64,000 nucleotides of DNA from Pseudidiomarina halophila (GTDB lineage: Bacteria; Pseudomonadota; Gammaproteobacteria; Enterobacterales; Alteromonadaceae), in NCBI RefSeq assembly GCF_003987215.1, contig NZ_PIPW01000001.1, positions 868,001 through 932,000 of the forward strand. The letters are read 5' to 3'. The position numbers and the translations under genes are program-made. Below the pieces are notes generated by a model. The model did no database searches. It had not been told where the DNA came from and was given only the letters and a program-made list of their open reading frames with translations. Positions within the stretch are counted from its first letter, which is position 1; each line of letters opens with the position of its first letter. Positions 7,575 to 16,474 of the stretch are shown here, piece after piece.

Positions 7575-7915
7575 CCTAACTATCCTCGCCACTAGTCCTA
7601 AAAGGATTAGATGATGCCAGTAACATCTTTATGGACTGCCAGTCAGCCAAAAAAACTGGCTGGTTTCGTCCCATTCACCTACCCAAACTATTAGTCTAAA
7701 AGTCTATCCGCCGAAATCTCGGCGTTTGGCTCTGTCTATCCAGCTGACTTGCTAAATTTCGATAGCATGCCCTAGGATAAAATTGGCTTCAATTACTCTA
7801 ATAGGTTTTATCTTCTGCAAATGATACTCTGCTTAAGCACGTGACTTACCACCGGGATTTTTCTGTCGCCTTTAATAACTGCTTTTTCACCACCTTGAAA
7901 AACTGAGTTCACCAA
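7575..7915. other. Non-coding leader region before the GGDEF/EAL gene
   Basis: 341 bases with no credible gene. Three inverted repeats are visible. CAGCCA/TGGCTG lies around 7643-7661. A perfect CGCCGA-AATC-TCGGCG hairpin is at 7709-7724, followed by TTT. GATAAAA/TTTTATC lies around 7775-7812. I looked for the GEMM cyclic-di-GMP riboswitch core and did not find it. The region may hold the end of the BON transcript and a structured leader of the next gene. Confidence 0.4.
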
Positions 7916-10066
7916 ATGCCAAAAAACAACCAAATGACTGACTACAAAAAAGTATTCGACAATAGCCTGTCTCCTGTGGTTGTTTTTGATACGTCGTTTT
8001 CAGTGGTGACCTGTAATCAATCTTATGAAAAATTGGTGGGATTGAAAAAGACGAGCATGGTCGGTCGAACGCTTTTAGATGCGTTGAATAGTGGTAACGA
8101 CGAACAAAATGAACAATTACTAGCGTCTTTTCGGCGGGTGATCGAGTCTAAACAACCCGACCGTATTCCGCTTCTTCGATACGACTGGCAAAGTCCAGGT
8201 GAATCCGGTAATTCCGCAGGTGAAAGTCGTTATTGGGCAGTGGTGAAAGCCCCGGTATTAGACGACCAGGGCAATGTTGAATATATTCTAAATCAACCTT
8301 CAGATATCACCGAACTCGTCAATTTGAAAGACAAAAACTACCCCTCTTCACTTGGCATTACGAACTCAAACGATCAGTTCGATCAGCATATTAGCTTCTT
8401 AGACCTGCTCTCTTCCGAGCGTGCCCGAATTCATGAGTTATTTAAACAACCGCCAGGTTTTATCTGCATACTTAGCGGTGATGATTATCGTTTTGAAATG
8501 GCAAACCAAGCCTACACCGAACTTGTGGCGCAGTACGATATTGTCGGTAAAACGCTGGTAGAGGCGATCCCTAAAGTTGAAGAACAAGGTCTCGTTGCGC
8601 TTGTTGATGAAGTGGTTCGCTCAGGGCAACCCTATTCAGCCCATGCTTTGGAGTTTTATGCGTATCCGGAGGGTGAAACTAAGCCGCGCAAAACTTTTGT
8701 CGATTTCATTTTTCAACCCATTACTGATACCAGCGGCAAGGTTACCGGTATTTTTGTGCAAGGACACGATGTAACCGAAGCGCATAATTTAACGCAAACG
8801 GTATCTTATCAAGCGACCCACGATCCGCTCACTGGACTATTTAATCGCCGGGAATTGCAAAAACGAAGCACTGAACTAGCAAATAAGAAAGGCTCTCAGG
8901 CGCTGATATATCTGGATTTAGATCATTTTAAAATAATCAATGACCGTTGCGGCCACAATGCCGGTGATGAATTATTAGTACAGGTCGCGGACGCCTTACA
9001 AAAAGAAACTCAGCGCGGTTTTTTGTCACGTGTGGGGGGTGATGAGTTCATTATGCTGCTACCTGATTACACCGCAGATCAGGCACTCGGGGTTGCAGAA
9101 GCTTTAAGTCAGTGCATAAATGATATTTGCTTTTTCTGGGATGGTCATCGATATAGCGTTACTGCAAGTATGGGCATTGCGGAATTTGGCAGCTCCATCG
9201 GCATCAGTTATACCGATGCACTGAGCTTGGCTGATTCGGCATGTTTCCTGGCAAAAGATAAAGGCCGTAACCGAATTCAGGTGAGTCATTCAAGTGACGC
9301 TGATATCTATCAACAACTAAAAGATATGGACTGGGTCAGTCGTCTGAAAGAAGCAATGCGCGAAGATCGTATTGTCCTTTATGCACAAGAGATTGTTGCC
9401 TTGAGTCATCCTGAGACTGCCTGTCATAAGGAGATTTTAAGTCGACTTATCGACGTCGATGGCACCCTGGTGCCCCCCGGCTCATTTATCACTGCGGCTG
9501 AACGATTTGGCCTTATTGAGCAGCTTGATCGACATATCATCCGTAAGGTATGCCAAACTATTGTAACAATGCAGGAATCCGGAACGGCTATCCCAAAGTT
9601 ATTTATAAACACTTCGGGGATTACCCTGAGTAATCCAGATTTCAAAGATTATATTCAGCAATTACTTGTCGACTTCCCCAGTGTGAATCCTCAGAATTTG
9701 TGCCTGGAAGTAACTGAAACCGCAGCGGTAGCAAATTTATCGCGAACGGCGGTAATGATGCAGCAGATAGCTGAACTCGGAATAAACTTTGCGCTTGATG
9801 ATTTCGGAAGTGGCGTTGCAACTTTTAATTATCTCGACAAATTGCCGATTAAATACATAAAAATAGATGGCGGTTTCATCACCAATATTCTTACCAACCA
9901 GATTGGTGAGATGATCGTCCAGTCCATTCAAAATATCGCGGGCGTAATGGATGTTGCCACTATAGCCGAGTGTATTGAAGACACCGCATTGATTCCACAT
10001 TTGCAAAGTATTGGTATCGACTATGGACAAGGTTATGGAATTCACAAGCCAGCACCATTCCTTTAG
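7916..10066 (+). CDS. PAS-PAS-GGDEF-EAL cyclic-di-GMP turnover protein
   Basis: A 716-residue cytosolic signalling protein with no membrane segment. Two PAS-like domains (about residues 8-140 and 165-290) come first, then a GGDEF domain with an intact GGDEF signature (374-378) and no RxxD inhibitory site before it. An EAL domain (about 480-716) follows. The EAL signature reads EIL (E506), which keeps the metal-binding Glu. NTSG, EVTET, DDFGSG and KIDGGF also hold the usual acidic residues, so phosphodiesterase activity is plausible. It could make or break cyclic-di-GMP in response to a ligand or redox state sensed by PAS. The gene stands alone. Confidence 0.9.
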   Translation: MPKNNQMTDYKKVFDNSLSPVVVFDTSFSVVTCNQSYEKLVGLKKTSMVGRTLLDALNSGNDEQNEQLLASFRRVIESKQPDRIPLLRYDWQSPGESGNSAGESRYWAVVKAPVLDDQGNVEYILNQPSDITELVNLKDKNYPSSLGITNSNDQFDQHISFLDLLSSERARIHELFKQPPGFICILSGDDYRFEMANQAYTELVAQYDIVGKTLVEAIPKVEEQGLVALVDEVVRSGQPYSAHALEFYAYPEGETKPRKTFVDFIFQPITDTSGKVTGIFVQGHDVTEAHNLTQTVSYQATHDPLTGLFNRRELQKRSTELANKKGSQALIYLDLDHFKIINDRCGHNAGDELLVQVADALQKETQRGFLSRVGGDEFIMLLPDYTADQALGVAEALSQCINDICFFWDGHRYSVTASMGIAEFGSSIGISYTDALSLADSACFLAKDKGRNRIQVSHSSDADIYQQLKDMDWVSRLKEAMREDRIVLYAQEIVALSHPETACHKEILSRLIDVDGTLVPPGSFITAAERFGLIEQLDRHIIRKVCQTIVTMQESGTAIPKLFINTSGITLSNPDFKDYIQQLLVDFPSVNPQNLCLEVTETAAVANLSRTAVMMQQIAELGINFALDDFGSGVATFNYLDKLPIKYIKIDGGFITNILTNQIGEMIVQSIQNIAGVMDVATIAECIEDTALIPHLQSIGIDYGQGYGIHKPAPFL

Positions 10067-10092
10067 CTGAACGATTTATTTTGAAATAAAGT

Positions 10093-10282
10093 TTGACTTA
10101 GCTAAGGATTAGCGTAGTCTTCGCTTCGTTGGATAAGAATTCGAAAGTTAAACCTCTCTACGTCGCATTATTAGCAGTAAATCTTCGTCCTGTAGTTTTA
10201 AATCTCCATTTTTTACCCGCATGATCCCGTCAACTGGCATCAGCCATGGCGGCTAATTTTATAAAATTTCAGGATAAATATT
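10093..10282 (+). promoter_or_regulatory. Promoter and long 5' leader of cold-shock gene 1
   Basis: TTGACT (10093-10098) and TAGTCT (10115-10120) are 16 bases apart. The leader that follows is about 155 nt, as is usual for cspA-type genes, where it acts as a temperature-responsive RNA. It contains a GCCATGGC self-complementary stretch near 10245-10255 and AGGA before the ATG. From 10128 on it is almost base-for-base the same as the copy at 11873-12028. Confidence 0.55.
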
Positions 10283-10492
10283 ATGTCTAATACAGTAAAT
10301 GGCGTTGTAAAGTGGTTTAACGAAGCGAAAGGTTTTGGTTTTATCGAGCAGCAAGGTGGCGCAGACGTGTTTGCACACTTTAGCGCAATCGCTAGCACCG
10401 GTTTCAAAACCTTAGCCGAAGGCCAAAACGTATCGTTCACGATTACGCAAGGTCCTAAAGGCCCGCAAGCAGAAAACATCGTCGCGCTTTAA
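10283..10492 (+). CDS. CspA-family cold-shock protein, copy 1
   Basis: A 69-residue single OB-fold protein that binds single-stranded nucleic acid and melts RNA structure. RNP1 is KGFGFIEQ and RNP2 is VFAHFSAI. The length and the start [18 protein letters not shown] are typical. AGGA lies ten bases before the ATG. The coding sequence is identical to that at 12029-12238, so the two genes give the same protein and can differ only in expression. A strong terminator follows. Confidence 0.95.
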   Translation: MSNTVNGVVKWFNEAKGFGFIEQQGGADVFAHFSAIASTGFKTLAEGQNVSFTITQGPKGPQAENIVAL

Positions 10493-10508
10493 TTTAAAGC
10501 GAACGACC

Positions 10509-10537
10509 AAAAAGGGACCTCTAAGGTCCCTTTTTTT
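10509..10537 (+). terminator. Intrinsic terminator of csp copy 1
   Basis: Perfect stem AAAGGGACC / GGTCCCTTT with a TCTAA loop and a run of seven T. The mirror A-run lets it also end the permease transcript coming from the other strand. Confidence 0.9.
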
Positions 10538-10562
10538 ATGCCCGCGCGGCACGAGTTACCAG

Positions 10563-11801
10563 TTAAATTAATTGCAGAAGCTTAAACACCAGCGCCGCCG
10601 TTGATACAGCGGCGCCTACCAGTGGCAAAGTGCGCGGCAAATTAAAGTACCGGGATTGCTGTTTTCCGTCCTGCCCTTTCAGCCACCACAGCGCAAAATT
10701 GACCAGACTAAACACCGCCAGCAGTACCAGACTGGTTACGTTAGCCAGCGTGGTCATCTCTAACAATACTGCCAGCACAGCGATTACAACTGTCGCCAGT
10801 AGCGTTGCCAGCCACGGGGTCTTTGTGCGCTCGCTAACCCTGCCAAGTAGTTGCGGCGCGTAATTCCTATCGGCCATGCCGTAGGCCACGCGAGAAACCA
10901 TTACAATTTGCACTAACGCACTGTTCACCGCCGACAAAATGCTTATCACGCCTATTGCGGCTACGGCCACGGAGCCATGGTGACGCACAGCTGCAGCAAG
11001 TGGCGTTTTGGCTTCGGCCAGAGTTTCTGGTGGAATAGCCAGTACTAACGCAGCACTGACAATGACATACAGTAATGCGGTAAGAATAAGACTAAGAACC
11101 AGCGCCCATGGCAGACTTTTTCTAACGTCACGCACCTCTTCCGCCATAGTGACCATGTCTTCAAAGCCGATGAACGCATAAAACGCCAGAAAAGCAGCGC
11201 TCAAAACGCCTAGCCAGGCTGTGCTCTCCAGTGGAGGCCAAAGCTCGGTCCAGCTCACGGCGGTCGATTCAGGCACCGTGGTGGAAGCAAAAATCACATA
11301 CAGCAAGGTGGCTATTTGCAAAACTGAAATGCCGACCACCACCCCGACCGCCATGCGCACACCCCAGGCAGCGATTCCGCCAAGGATTAATGCGACCACA
11401 ACGGTACTGATTTGCTCGGGCACGCTGATAAAATCCTGGATGAACCTTACCGTGGCCACCGTCAAGGTTGCTGAGGATACGATACCGGTGACAATGATCA
11501 GCCAGCCAATGACTGCGGATAACCACTTTTTGCCGAATGCTTCCTCGACATAACGTGCAGAGCCGCCAGCATGGGGAAGCCTGGATGACAGCTCGGCAAA
11601 TGCCAGCGCACTAAATAAAGCGAGCAAGCCAGCTACCCCAAACGCGACCGGGGCAAATAACCCAGCGACTCCTGCCACCTTGCCTGCCAGCGCGTAGAAA
11701 CCAGCACCTACCATGGTGCCCATACCGTACAGCACCAACAGAGGAAACCGGATGGTGCGCTGCAGCTTCTTCGAGTTATCTTGTTTTTTATTATTCGCCA
11801 T
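10563..11801 (-). CDS. APC-superfamily amino-acid permease
   Basis: A 412-residue inner-membrane carrier with about 12 helices. The first-helix signature GMGTMVGAGFYALAG, the FAELSSRLPHAGGSARYVEEAF stretch after helix 2 and AFYAFIGFEDMVTMAEEVRD in helix 6 are those of amino acid-polyamine-organocation permeases. The substrate is unknown. It is slightly shorter than the usual 430-480 residues, missing only C-terminal sequence. The gene lies alone, inverted, between two direct copies of the csp unit, with its promoter region abutting that of csp copy 2. Confidence 0.87.
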   Translation of the reverse strand: MANNKKQDNSKKLQRTIRFPLLVLYGMGTMVGAGFYALAGKVAGVAGLFAPVAFGVAGLLALFSALAFAELSSRLPHAGGSARYVEEAFGKKWLSAVIGWLIIVTGIVSSATLTVATVRFIQDFISVPEQISTVVVALILGGIAAWGVRMAVGVVVGISVLQIATLLYVIFASTTVPESTAVSWTELWPPLESTAWLGVLSAAFLAFYAFIGFEDMVTMAEEVRDVRKSLPWALVLSLILTALLYVIVSAALVLAIPPETLAEAKTPLAAAVRHHGSVAVAAIGVISILSAVNSALVQIVMVSRVAYGMADRNYAPQLLGRVSERTKTPWLATLLATVVIAVLAVLLEMTTLANVTSLVLLAVFSLVNFALWWLKGQDGKQQSRYFNLPRTLPLVGAAVSTAALVFKLLQLI

Positions 11802-11837
11802 GGAACAAGCGTCTCATAAAATTAAATGAATTAAAAT

Positions 11838-12028
11838 TTGACTTAGCTACAAATAAGCGTATTGTGGGCGGCGTTGGATAAGAATTTGAAAGTTAAACCT
11901 CTCTACGTCGCATTATTAGCAGTAAATCTTCGTCCTGTAGTTTTAAATCTCCATTTTTTACCCGCATGATCCCGTCAACTGGCATCAGCCATGGCGGCTA
12001 TTTTTATAAAAATTTCAGGATAAATATT
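11838..12028 (+). promoter_or_regulatory. Promoter and long 5' leader of cold-shock gene 2
   Basis: TTGACT (11838-11843) and TATTGT (11860-11865), 16 bases apart, mirror those of copy 1, with a -10 element closer to consensus. The leader of about 155 nt is nearly identical to copy 1 except for a few bases, including one extra base just before the ribosome site. Confidence 0.55.
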
Positions 12029-12238
12029 ATGTCTAATACAGTAAATGGCGTTGTAAAGTGGTTTAACGAAGCGAAAGGTTTTGGTTTTATCGAGCAGCAA
12101 GGTGGCGCAGACGTGTTTGCACACTTTAGCGCAATCGCTAGCACCGGTTTCAAAACCTTAGCCGAAGGCCAAAACGTATCGTTCACGATTACGCAAGGTC
12201 CTAAAGGCCCGCAAGCAGAAAACATCGTCGCGCTTTAA
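12029..12238 (+). CDS. CspA-family cold-shock protein, copy 2
   Basis: Same 69-residue protein as at 10283-10492, with no base difference seen in the coding sequence. The frame is open upstream to 11966, but the leader identity with copy 1 and the AGGA before 12029 fix the start. The RNP1 and RNP2 motifs are intact. Its terminator overlaps the eda stop codon on the other strand. Confidence 0.95.
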   Translation: MSNTVNGVVKWFNEAKGFGFIEQQGGADVFAHFSAIASTGFKTLAEGQNVSFTITQGPKGPQAENIVAL

Positions 12239-12253
12239 TTTAAGCGAACGACC

Positions 12254-12282
12254 AAAAAGGGACCTCTAAGGTCCCTTTTTTT
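12254..12282 (+). terminator. Intrinsic terminator of csp copy 2
   Basis: Same AAAGGGACC / GGTCCCTTT stem and T-run as copy 1. It overlaps the end of eda and can serve as a two-way terminator for the zwf-eda operon. Confidence 0.9.
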
Positions 12283-12916
12283 ATGGCCGCGCGGCAGCAC
12301 TTAAGCGCGTGATCTCTTGCCAGTTTTTTGCAGCTATTGCGGTTTTTGGCAGGATCCACGAACCACCGACACAGCGCACATTGGGTAACGCTAAATAGTC
12401 GCGGAAGTTATTTTGATGAATTCCACCCGTCGGGCAAAATTGTACGTCGGGAAACGGACCAGCAATAGATTTCAACATCGCTGTGCCCCCTGCTGCTTCG
12501 GCAGGAAAGAACTTAAGATAACGATACCCCAGGGCATGCGCCTGCATTAACTCAGAGATTGTCGCAACCCCCGGTAATAAGGGTATGGGTCCAGCTGCAC
12601 CGGCCTTGAGTAACTCTATGGTAATTCCCGGACTAATAGCGAATTGCGCACCAGCTGCAGTGACCTCAGCTAATTGCTCTGGGGTGGTCACCGTCCCAGC
12701 GCCCACCACAGCTTCAGGCAACGCGTCACGTAATAACCGAATGGCTTCCAGCGCCACAGAGGTACGTAAAGTAACTTCTAATACGCGGATATCCGCAGCC
12801 AACAACGCTTCAGCCAGTGGTAACGCATCGGCTATGTCGTCGATGACCATCACTGGCACCACGGGACCCATGCTAAATAATTCTTCAGGACTTAATGCCC
12901 AGTTGGGGAAACTCAT
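12281..12916 (-). CDS. eda: KDPG aldolase (2-dehydro-3-deoxyphosphogluconate aldolase)
   Basis: Splits 2-keto-3-deoxy-6-phosphogluconate into pyruvate and glyceraldehyde 3-phosphate, the last Entner-Doudoroff step. The 211-residue class I aldolase shows VLEVTLRT (catalytic Glu), PGVATISE and the Schiff-base lysine in YLKFFPAEAAGG. GGIHQNNFRDYLALPN near the end is also typical. It is last in zwf-pgl-edd-glk-eda and overlaps glk by four bases (ATGA). Its stop codon lies in the duplicated csp terminator. Confidence 0.96.
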   Translation of the reverse strand: MSFPNWALSPEELFSMGPVVPVMVIDDIADALPLAEALLAADIRVLEVTLRTSVALEAIRLLRDALPEAVVGAGTVTTPEQLAEVTAAGAQFAISPGITIELLKAGAAGPIPLLPGVATISELMQAHALGYRYLKFFPAEAAGGTAMLKSIAGPFPDVQFCPTGGIHQNNFRDYLALPNVRCVGGSWILPKTAIAAKNWQEITRLSAAARP

Positions 12917-13920
12917 AGTTTGCTCTTTTTTGATTGCTGCAAGGTCTGCTTCAAATACTGACCAACGCCACGCAAACCGGCGTAATCAGCGGTGATGACG
13001 AAACAAGGGATGGCTTCGGCAACTTTGCAAAAGCGCCCTTTATGTTCGAACCGGGCACGAAAGTTTGACGTACTCATCAGTCCCATAAGCTTTGGCACCA
13101 CGCCTCCGGCAACATAGACGCCGCCATAGGTATTCAGGGTAAGGGCCAGGTTTCCGGCAAAACTGCCGAGACTCGCAAAAAACTGATTTACAGTTTCAAC
13201 CGCTAAGGTATCGATACCACTTAGTGCCCGTTGGCCAATTTTCGCAGCACTCAGCGGTACCACATTGCGCCCATGATAATCTGCCAGCGCCAGATAAAGG
13301 GTTTCTAAACCTGGACCAGATAACACCCGTTCAGCGGACACCCGGCCAAAACGATTGGCAATAAAGCGATGAATGGCCCACTCTTTCTCATTCGTTGGCG
13401 CCCAATCAACATGCCCACCTTCGCCAGGTAGAGGCATGACCGTGCCGTCAGGCATTTTAACCAAATGACCAACGCCCAATCCGGTGCCTGCGCCTAACAC
13501 AGCTTTCGGAGCATTGGGGTCAACTTTACCACCACCGATCTGCTTTAACTCATGCGGTTCCAGCGTGACCAGGCTCATCGCTGCTGCCGCGAAGTCATTC
13601 AGTACAATAAAGGTTTTCAATCCCATAGACTTACGAACACCCCGAATTGAAAACTGCCAGTGATGGTTAGTCATATCAATCTGGTCAGAATCTACCGGAC
13701 AGGCAATTGCGATAGCAACGTGTTCTAACGCAACCTCCTGCTCATCCCGGTAGGCTTCCATAACGTCATTCAGGGTTGGATAGTCAGCACAGGCAAACAC
13801 CTGAATACGATCAAGCTCGAAAGTCGCCAGGTTAATACGACAAAAGCGCGCATTGGTGCCCCCGATATCGGCGACCACAGCATGACCTTCAATGTTAATA
13901 TCCGTGGTATCAGTTACCAT
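12913..13920 (-). CDS. glk: Glucokinase
   Basis: Phosphorylates glucose with ATP to feed Zwf. The protein of 335 residues is of the proteobacterial Glk family: VVADIGGTNARF (phosphate 1), FIVLNDFAAAAMSL, LGAGTGLGVGHLV and PGEGGHVDWAP, and a C-terminal VYVAGGVVPK. A GTG at 13929 is in frame and could be the start; I chose the ATG at 13920. No strong ribosome site is seen, and the short gap after edd suggests translational coupling. Its place in this operon means that glucose released from beta-glucans is handled directly. Confidence 0.94.
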   Translation of the reverse strand: MVTDTTDINIEGHAVVADIGGTNARFCRINLATFELDRIQVFACADYPTLNDVMEAYRDEQEVALEHVAIAIACPVDSDQIDMTNHHWQFSIRGVRKSMGLKTFIVLNDFAAAAMSLVTLEPHELKQIGGGKVDPNAPKAVLGAGTGLGVGHLVKMPDGTVMPLPGEGGHVDWAPTNEKEWAIHRFIANRFGRVSAERVLSGPGLETLYLALADYHGRNVVPLSAAKIGQRALSGIDTLAVETVNQFFASLGSFAGNLALTLNTYGGVYVAGGVVPKLMGLMSTSNFRARFEHKGRFCKVAEAIPCFVITADYAGLRGVGQYLKQTLQQSKKSKL

Positions 13921-13944
13921 AGTTGTCACTTTTAAAAGTTAGTG

Positions 13945-15762
13945 TTAAGTATCGGCAAAAAGCACACAGGCGCCCTGCTCGGCACCACTGAACTGTGCCC
14001 GGAAGCCACCAAATAACTCACGCCCCATGCCCTCATGGCTGGCGCTCAAATCTAATGTAGCTTGCGGACGCTGTTCAAGTTCTTTGCTGTCAACTAATAA
14101 CTCCAGCGCACCGCTCCCGGCATCAACCCGAACCAGATCGCCATCCTGAATTTTGCCGATCAGACCACCATCCACCGCTTCCGGCGTTACGTGAATAGCT
14201 GCGGGCACTTTGCCTGATGCACCTGACATACGACCGTCAGTCACCAGTGCGACCCGGTAACCGCGTTGTTGTAACACAGCTAAAGGCGGTGTCAGCTTGT
14301 GCAGTTCGGGCATGCCAATCGCTTTGGGCCCCTGAAAACGCACCACCACGACACAGTCGCGGTCAAGCTCACCTGCTTTGAATGCAGCATCCAAATGGTG
14401 CTGACTCGACATCACTACGGCAGGTGCGGTAATACTAGTGCGATCTTCCGGTAAGGCCGAGGTCTTAAGAATCGCGCGGCCTAAATTGCCCTGCAATACC
14501 GATAAGCCACCGTGATCGCTAAAAGGTGTGGCACTGCTACGCAGCACATCAGTATCCAGTGATTCCGTAGGTCCATCGACCCATTGCACTTTACCGTCAA
14601 CCAGTTCAGGACGTTTGGTGTAGCGCCGCAATCCGGGGCCGGCAACCGTTTGCACGTCTTCATGCAGCAAGCCAGCATCAAGCAGTGTGCGCACCAGAAA
14701 AGCCATACCACCTGCGCGTTGAAAGTGGTTAATATCAGCTTCACCATTTGGATAAATACGGGTAACAGACGGCGTGACGCTGGAAAGCTCAGCAAAGTCA
14801 TCCCAGTCGATGATGTAACCCGCGGCCCGGGCAATGGCGACTAAATGCATGGTGTGGTTGGTGGATCCGCCAGTAGCCAGTAAACCAACGATACCGTTAA
14901 CCAGACTCTTCGCAGTTACAATGGAGCTTATGGGTTGGTAATCCGTGCCTAAATCGGTAATCCGGGTGACCTGCTGTGCGGCCACGCGCGTCAGCTCGTC
15001 GCGCAAGCCTGAGCCGGGGTTGACGAATGATGACCCAGGCAATTGCAAGCCCATGATTTCAATAATCAACTGATTTGAATTCGCGGTACCATAAAAGGTA
15101 CAGGTACCGGGGCTATGGTACGAAGCCGCTTCAGCTTCCAGTAAATCATCTTTACTGACCTTGCCTTCAGCGTAAAGCTCTCGCACGCGTGCCTTTTGCT
15201 TATTGGTAATACCTGAAGGCATAGGTCCGGCCGGGACAAAGACAAAAGGTAAGTGACCAAAACTTAAGGCTGCGAGCAAAAGCCCAGGCACGATCTTGTC
15301 ACAAATACCCAGTAGCAAACCACCGTCAAACATATTGTGTGACAGACTTACCGCCGTTGACATGGCAATGACGTCACGGCTGATAAGACTGAGCTCCATA
15401 CCCGGCTGCCCTTGCGTAACCCCGTCACACATGGCGGGCACACCACCGGCAACTTGCGCCACACTACCCACGTCACGGATAGCGTTTTTCAACTTTTCCG
15501 GGTAATCATGGTAAGGCTGATGCGCCGACAGCATGTCATTGTAGGCGGTAACAATCGCGATATTTGCTTTGGTCAGGCTGCGCAGCCCACCTTTATCTTC
15601 TTTACCACAAGCGGCAAAGCCATGGGCCAGGTTGCCACAGGATAAGGCCCCGCGATGAGGACCCTTTTCCCGGGCGCGCGCAACTTTGTCTAAATAGCGT
15701 TGCCGCTCAGCCTCACTGCGGGCTTCGATGCGTTGGGTAACACGTTCAATAACCGGATGCAT
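13945..15762 (-). CDS. edd: 6-phosphogluconate dehydratase
   Basis: Makes KDPG from 6-phosphogluconate, the first committed Entner-Doudoroff step. The 605-residue protein of the IlvD/Edd family has Fe-S cluster cysteines in the contexts [16 protein letters not shown] and [15 protein letters not shown]-like segments [17 protein letters not shown] and [12 protein letters not shown] are also present. AAGGAG lies eight bases before the ATG. It stands third in the HexR-controlled operon. Confidence 0.97.
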   Translation of the reverse strand: MHPVIERVTQRIEARSEAERQRYLDKVARAREKGPHRGALSCGNLAHGFAACGKEDKGGLRSLTKANIAIVTAYNDMLSAHQPYHDYPEKLKNAIRDVGSVAQVAGGVPAMCDGVTQGQPGMELSLISRDVIAMSTAVSLSHNMFDGGLLLGICDKIVPGLLLAALSFGHLPFVFVPAGPMPSGITNKQKARVRELYAEGKVSKDDLLEAEAASYHSPGTCTFYGTANSNQLIIEIMGLQLPGSSFVNPGSGLRDELTRVAAQQVTRITDLGTDYQPISSIVTAKSLVNGIVGLLATGGSTNHTMHLVAIARAAGYIIDWDDFAELSSVTPSVTRIYPNGEADINHFQRAGGMAFLVRTLLDAGLLHEDVQTVAGPGLRRYTKRPELVDGKVQWVDGPTESLDTDVLRSSATPFSDHGGLSVLQGNLGRAILKTSALPEDRTSITAPAVVMSSQHHLDAAFKAGELDRDCVVVVRFQGPKAIGMPELHKLTPPLAVLQQRGYRVALVTDGRMSGASGKVPAAIHVTPEAVDGGLIGKIQDGDLVRVDAGSGALELLVDSKELEQRPQATLDLSASHEGMGRELFGGFRAQFSGAEQGACVLFADT

Positions 15763-15781
15763 ACTAAAACTCCTTGAACTC

Positions 15782-16474
15782 TTAAGCTGATGCTAACAAC
15801 ACCTCAACGGGAACCTGCTGCTGGTGCAGAAAAGCCCGCACCGGCATCGACGCAACGTCTTGCTCAGCCAGAGCCTCGTCAAGCACCGCAGCTTTCGCTC
15901 CGCCGCTTAAATGAAAATAGATTTGACGACTGTCCAATAGCCGCTTTTTACTCATTGACATACGCGCTAAAGGTGCGTCTTTTGGTGTAACCGCCAGGGC
16001 TGCGGCATCGGTAGTTAAACCGCACTGCAGTTCTTCTGCGCCGGGAAAGAGTGATGCAGTGTGTCCATCTTCGCCCATGCCTAAAATCACCGCATCAAAG
16101 GTGGGCAACTGCGCCAGGCGCTCGCTGATTTCTTCTTCAGCTTCATAAGGATCCTCCTCCGCACTCAACAAACTGACGAATTTAGCTGCCGCAGCTTGTT
16201 CCTGCAGCAAATGTTCACGAACCAGTTTTTCATTGCTGGCGGCATCACTTGGCGGAACCCAGCGCTCGTCAGCGAGGACGATAGTAACCTGCGGCCACGC
16301 CAGTTGCTGTTTCGCCAGTGTTTTAAATAACGGAATCGGGGTACGTCCGCCCGACACCACTAAATAAGCGTGTCCGCGCTCGGCGATGGCCTGTTCAAGC
16401 TGTAAACGGAGCTTGCGGTTAAAATAAGCAACCAGATCTTTGTCGTTAGCAAAGCGTTGTATACTTACTGTCAT
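15782..16474 (-). CDS. pgl: 6-phosphogluconolactonase
   Basis: Hydrolyses 6-phosphogluconolactone from Zwf. The 230-residue SOL/DevB-type enzyme has [33 protein letters not shown] and [14 protein letters not shown], all family signatures. The ATG overlaps the zwf stop by four bases (ATGA), so translation is coupled. Confidence 0.95.
   Translation of the reverse strand: MTVSIQRFANDKDLVAYFNRKLRLQLEQAIAERGHAYLVVSGGRTPIPLFKTLAKQQLAWPQVTIVLADERWVPPSDAASNEKLVREHLLQEQAAAAKFVSLLSAEEDPYEAEEEISERLAQLPTFDAVILGMGEDGHTASLFPGAEELQCGLTTDAAALAVTPKDAPLARMSMSKKRLLDSRQIYFHLSGGAKAAVLDEALAEQDVASMPVRAFLHQQQVPVEVLLASA

Larger units (their letters stand above)
10093..10551 (+). repeat. Direct repeat copy 1 (whole csp transcription unit)
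   Basis: This 459-bp segment recurs at 11838-12296 in the same direction. The coding part and terminator stem are identical, and the leader differs by a few bases from 10128 on. Divergence rises upstream of 10128. The two copies are 1,745 bp apart and flank the amino-acid permease gene. Confidence 0.9.
11838..12296 (+). repeat. Direct repeat copy 2 (whole csp transcription unit)
   Basis: Second copy of the csp unit. Its right end (TGGCCGCGCGGCA) runs into the last codons of eda, so the repeat boundary lies within or at the edge of the eda coding sequence. Confidence 0.9.

Noticed and set aside
7575-7915. Cyclic-di-GMP (GEMM) riboswitch before the GGDEF/EAL gene
   Set aside because: The conserved core with its tetraloop receptor was not found in the leader.
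10093-12296. Composite transposon (csp repeats as ends)
   Set aside because: No transposase, no terminal inverted repeats and no target duplication; the repeat is just the csp gene unit.
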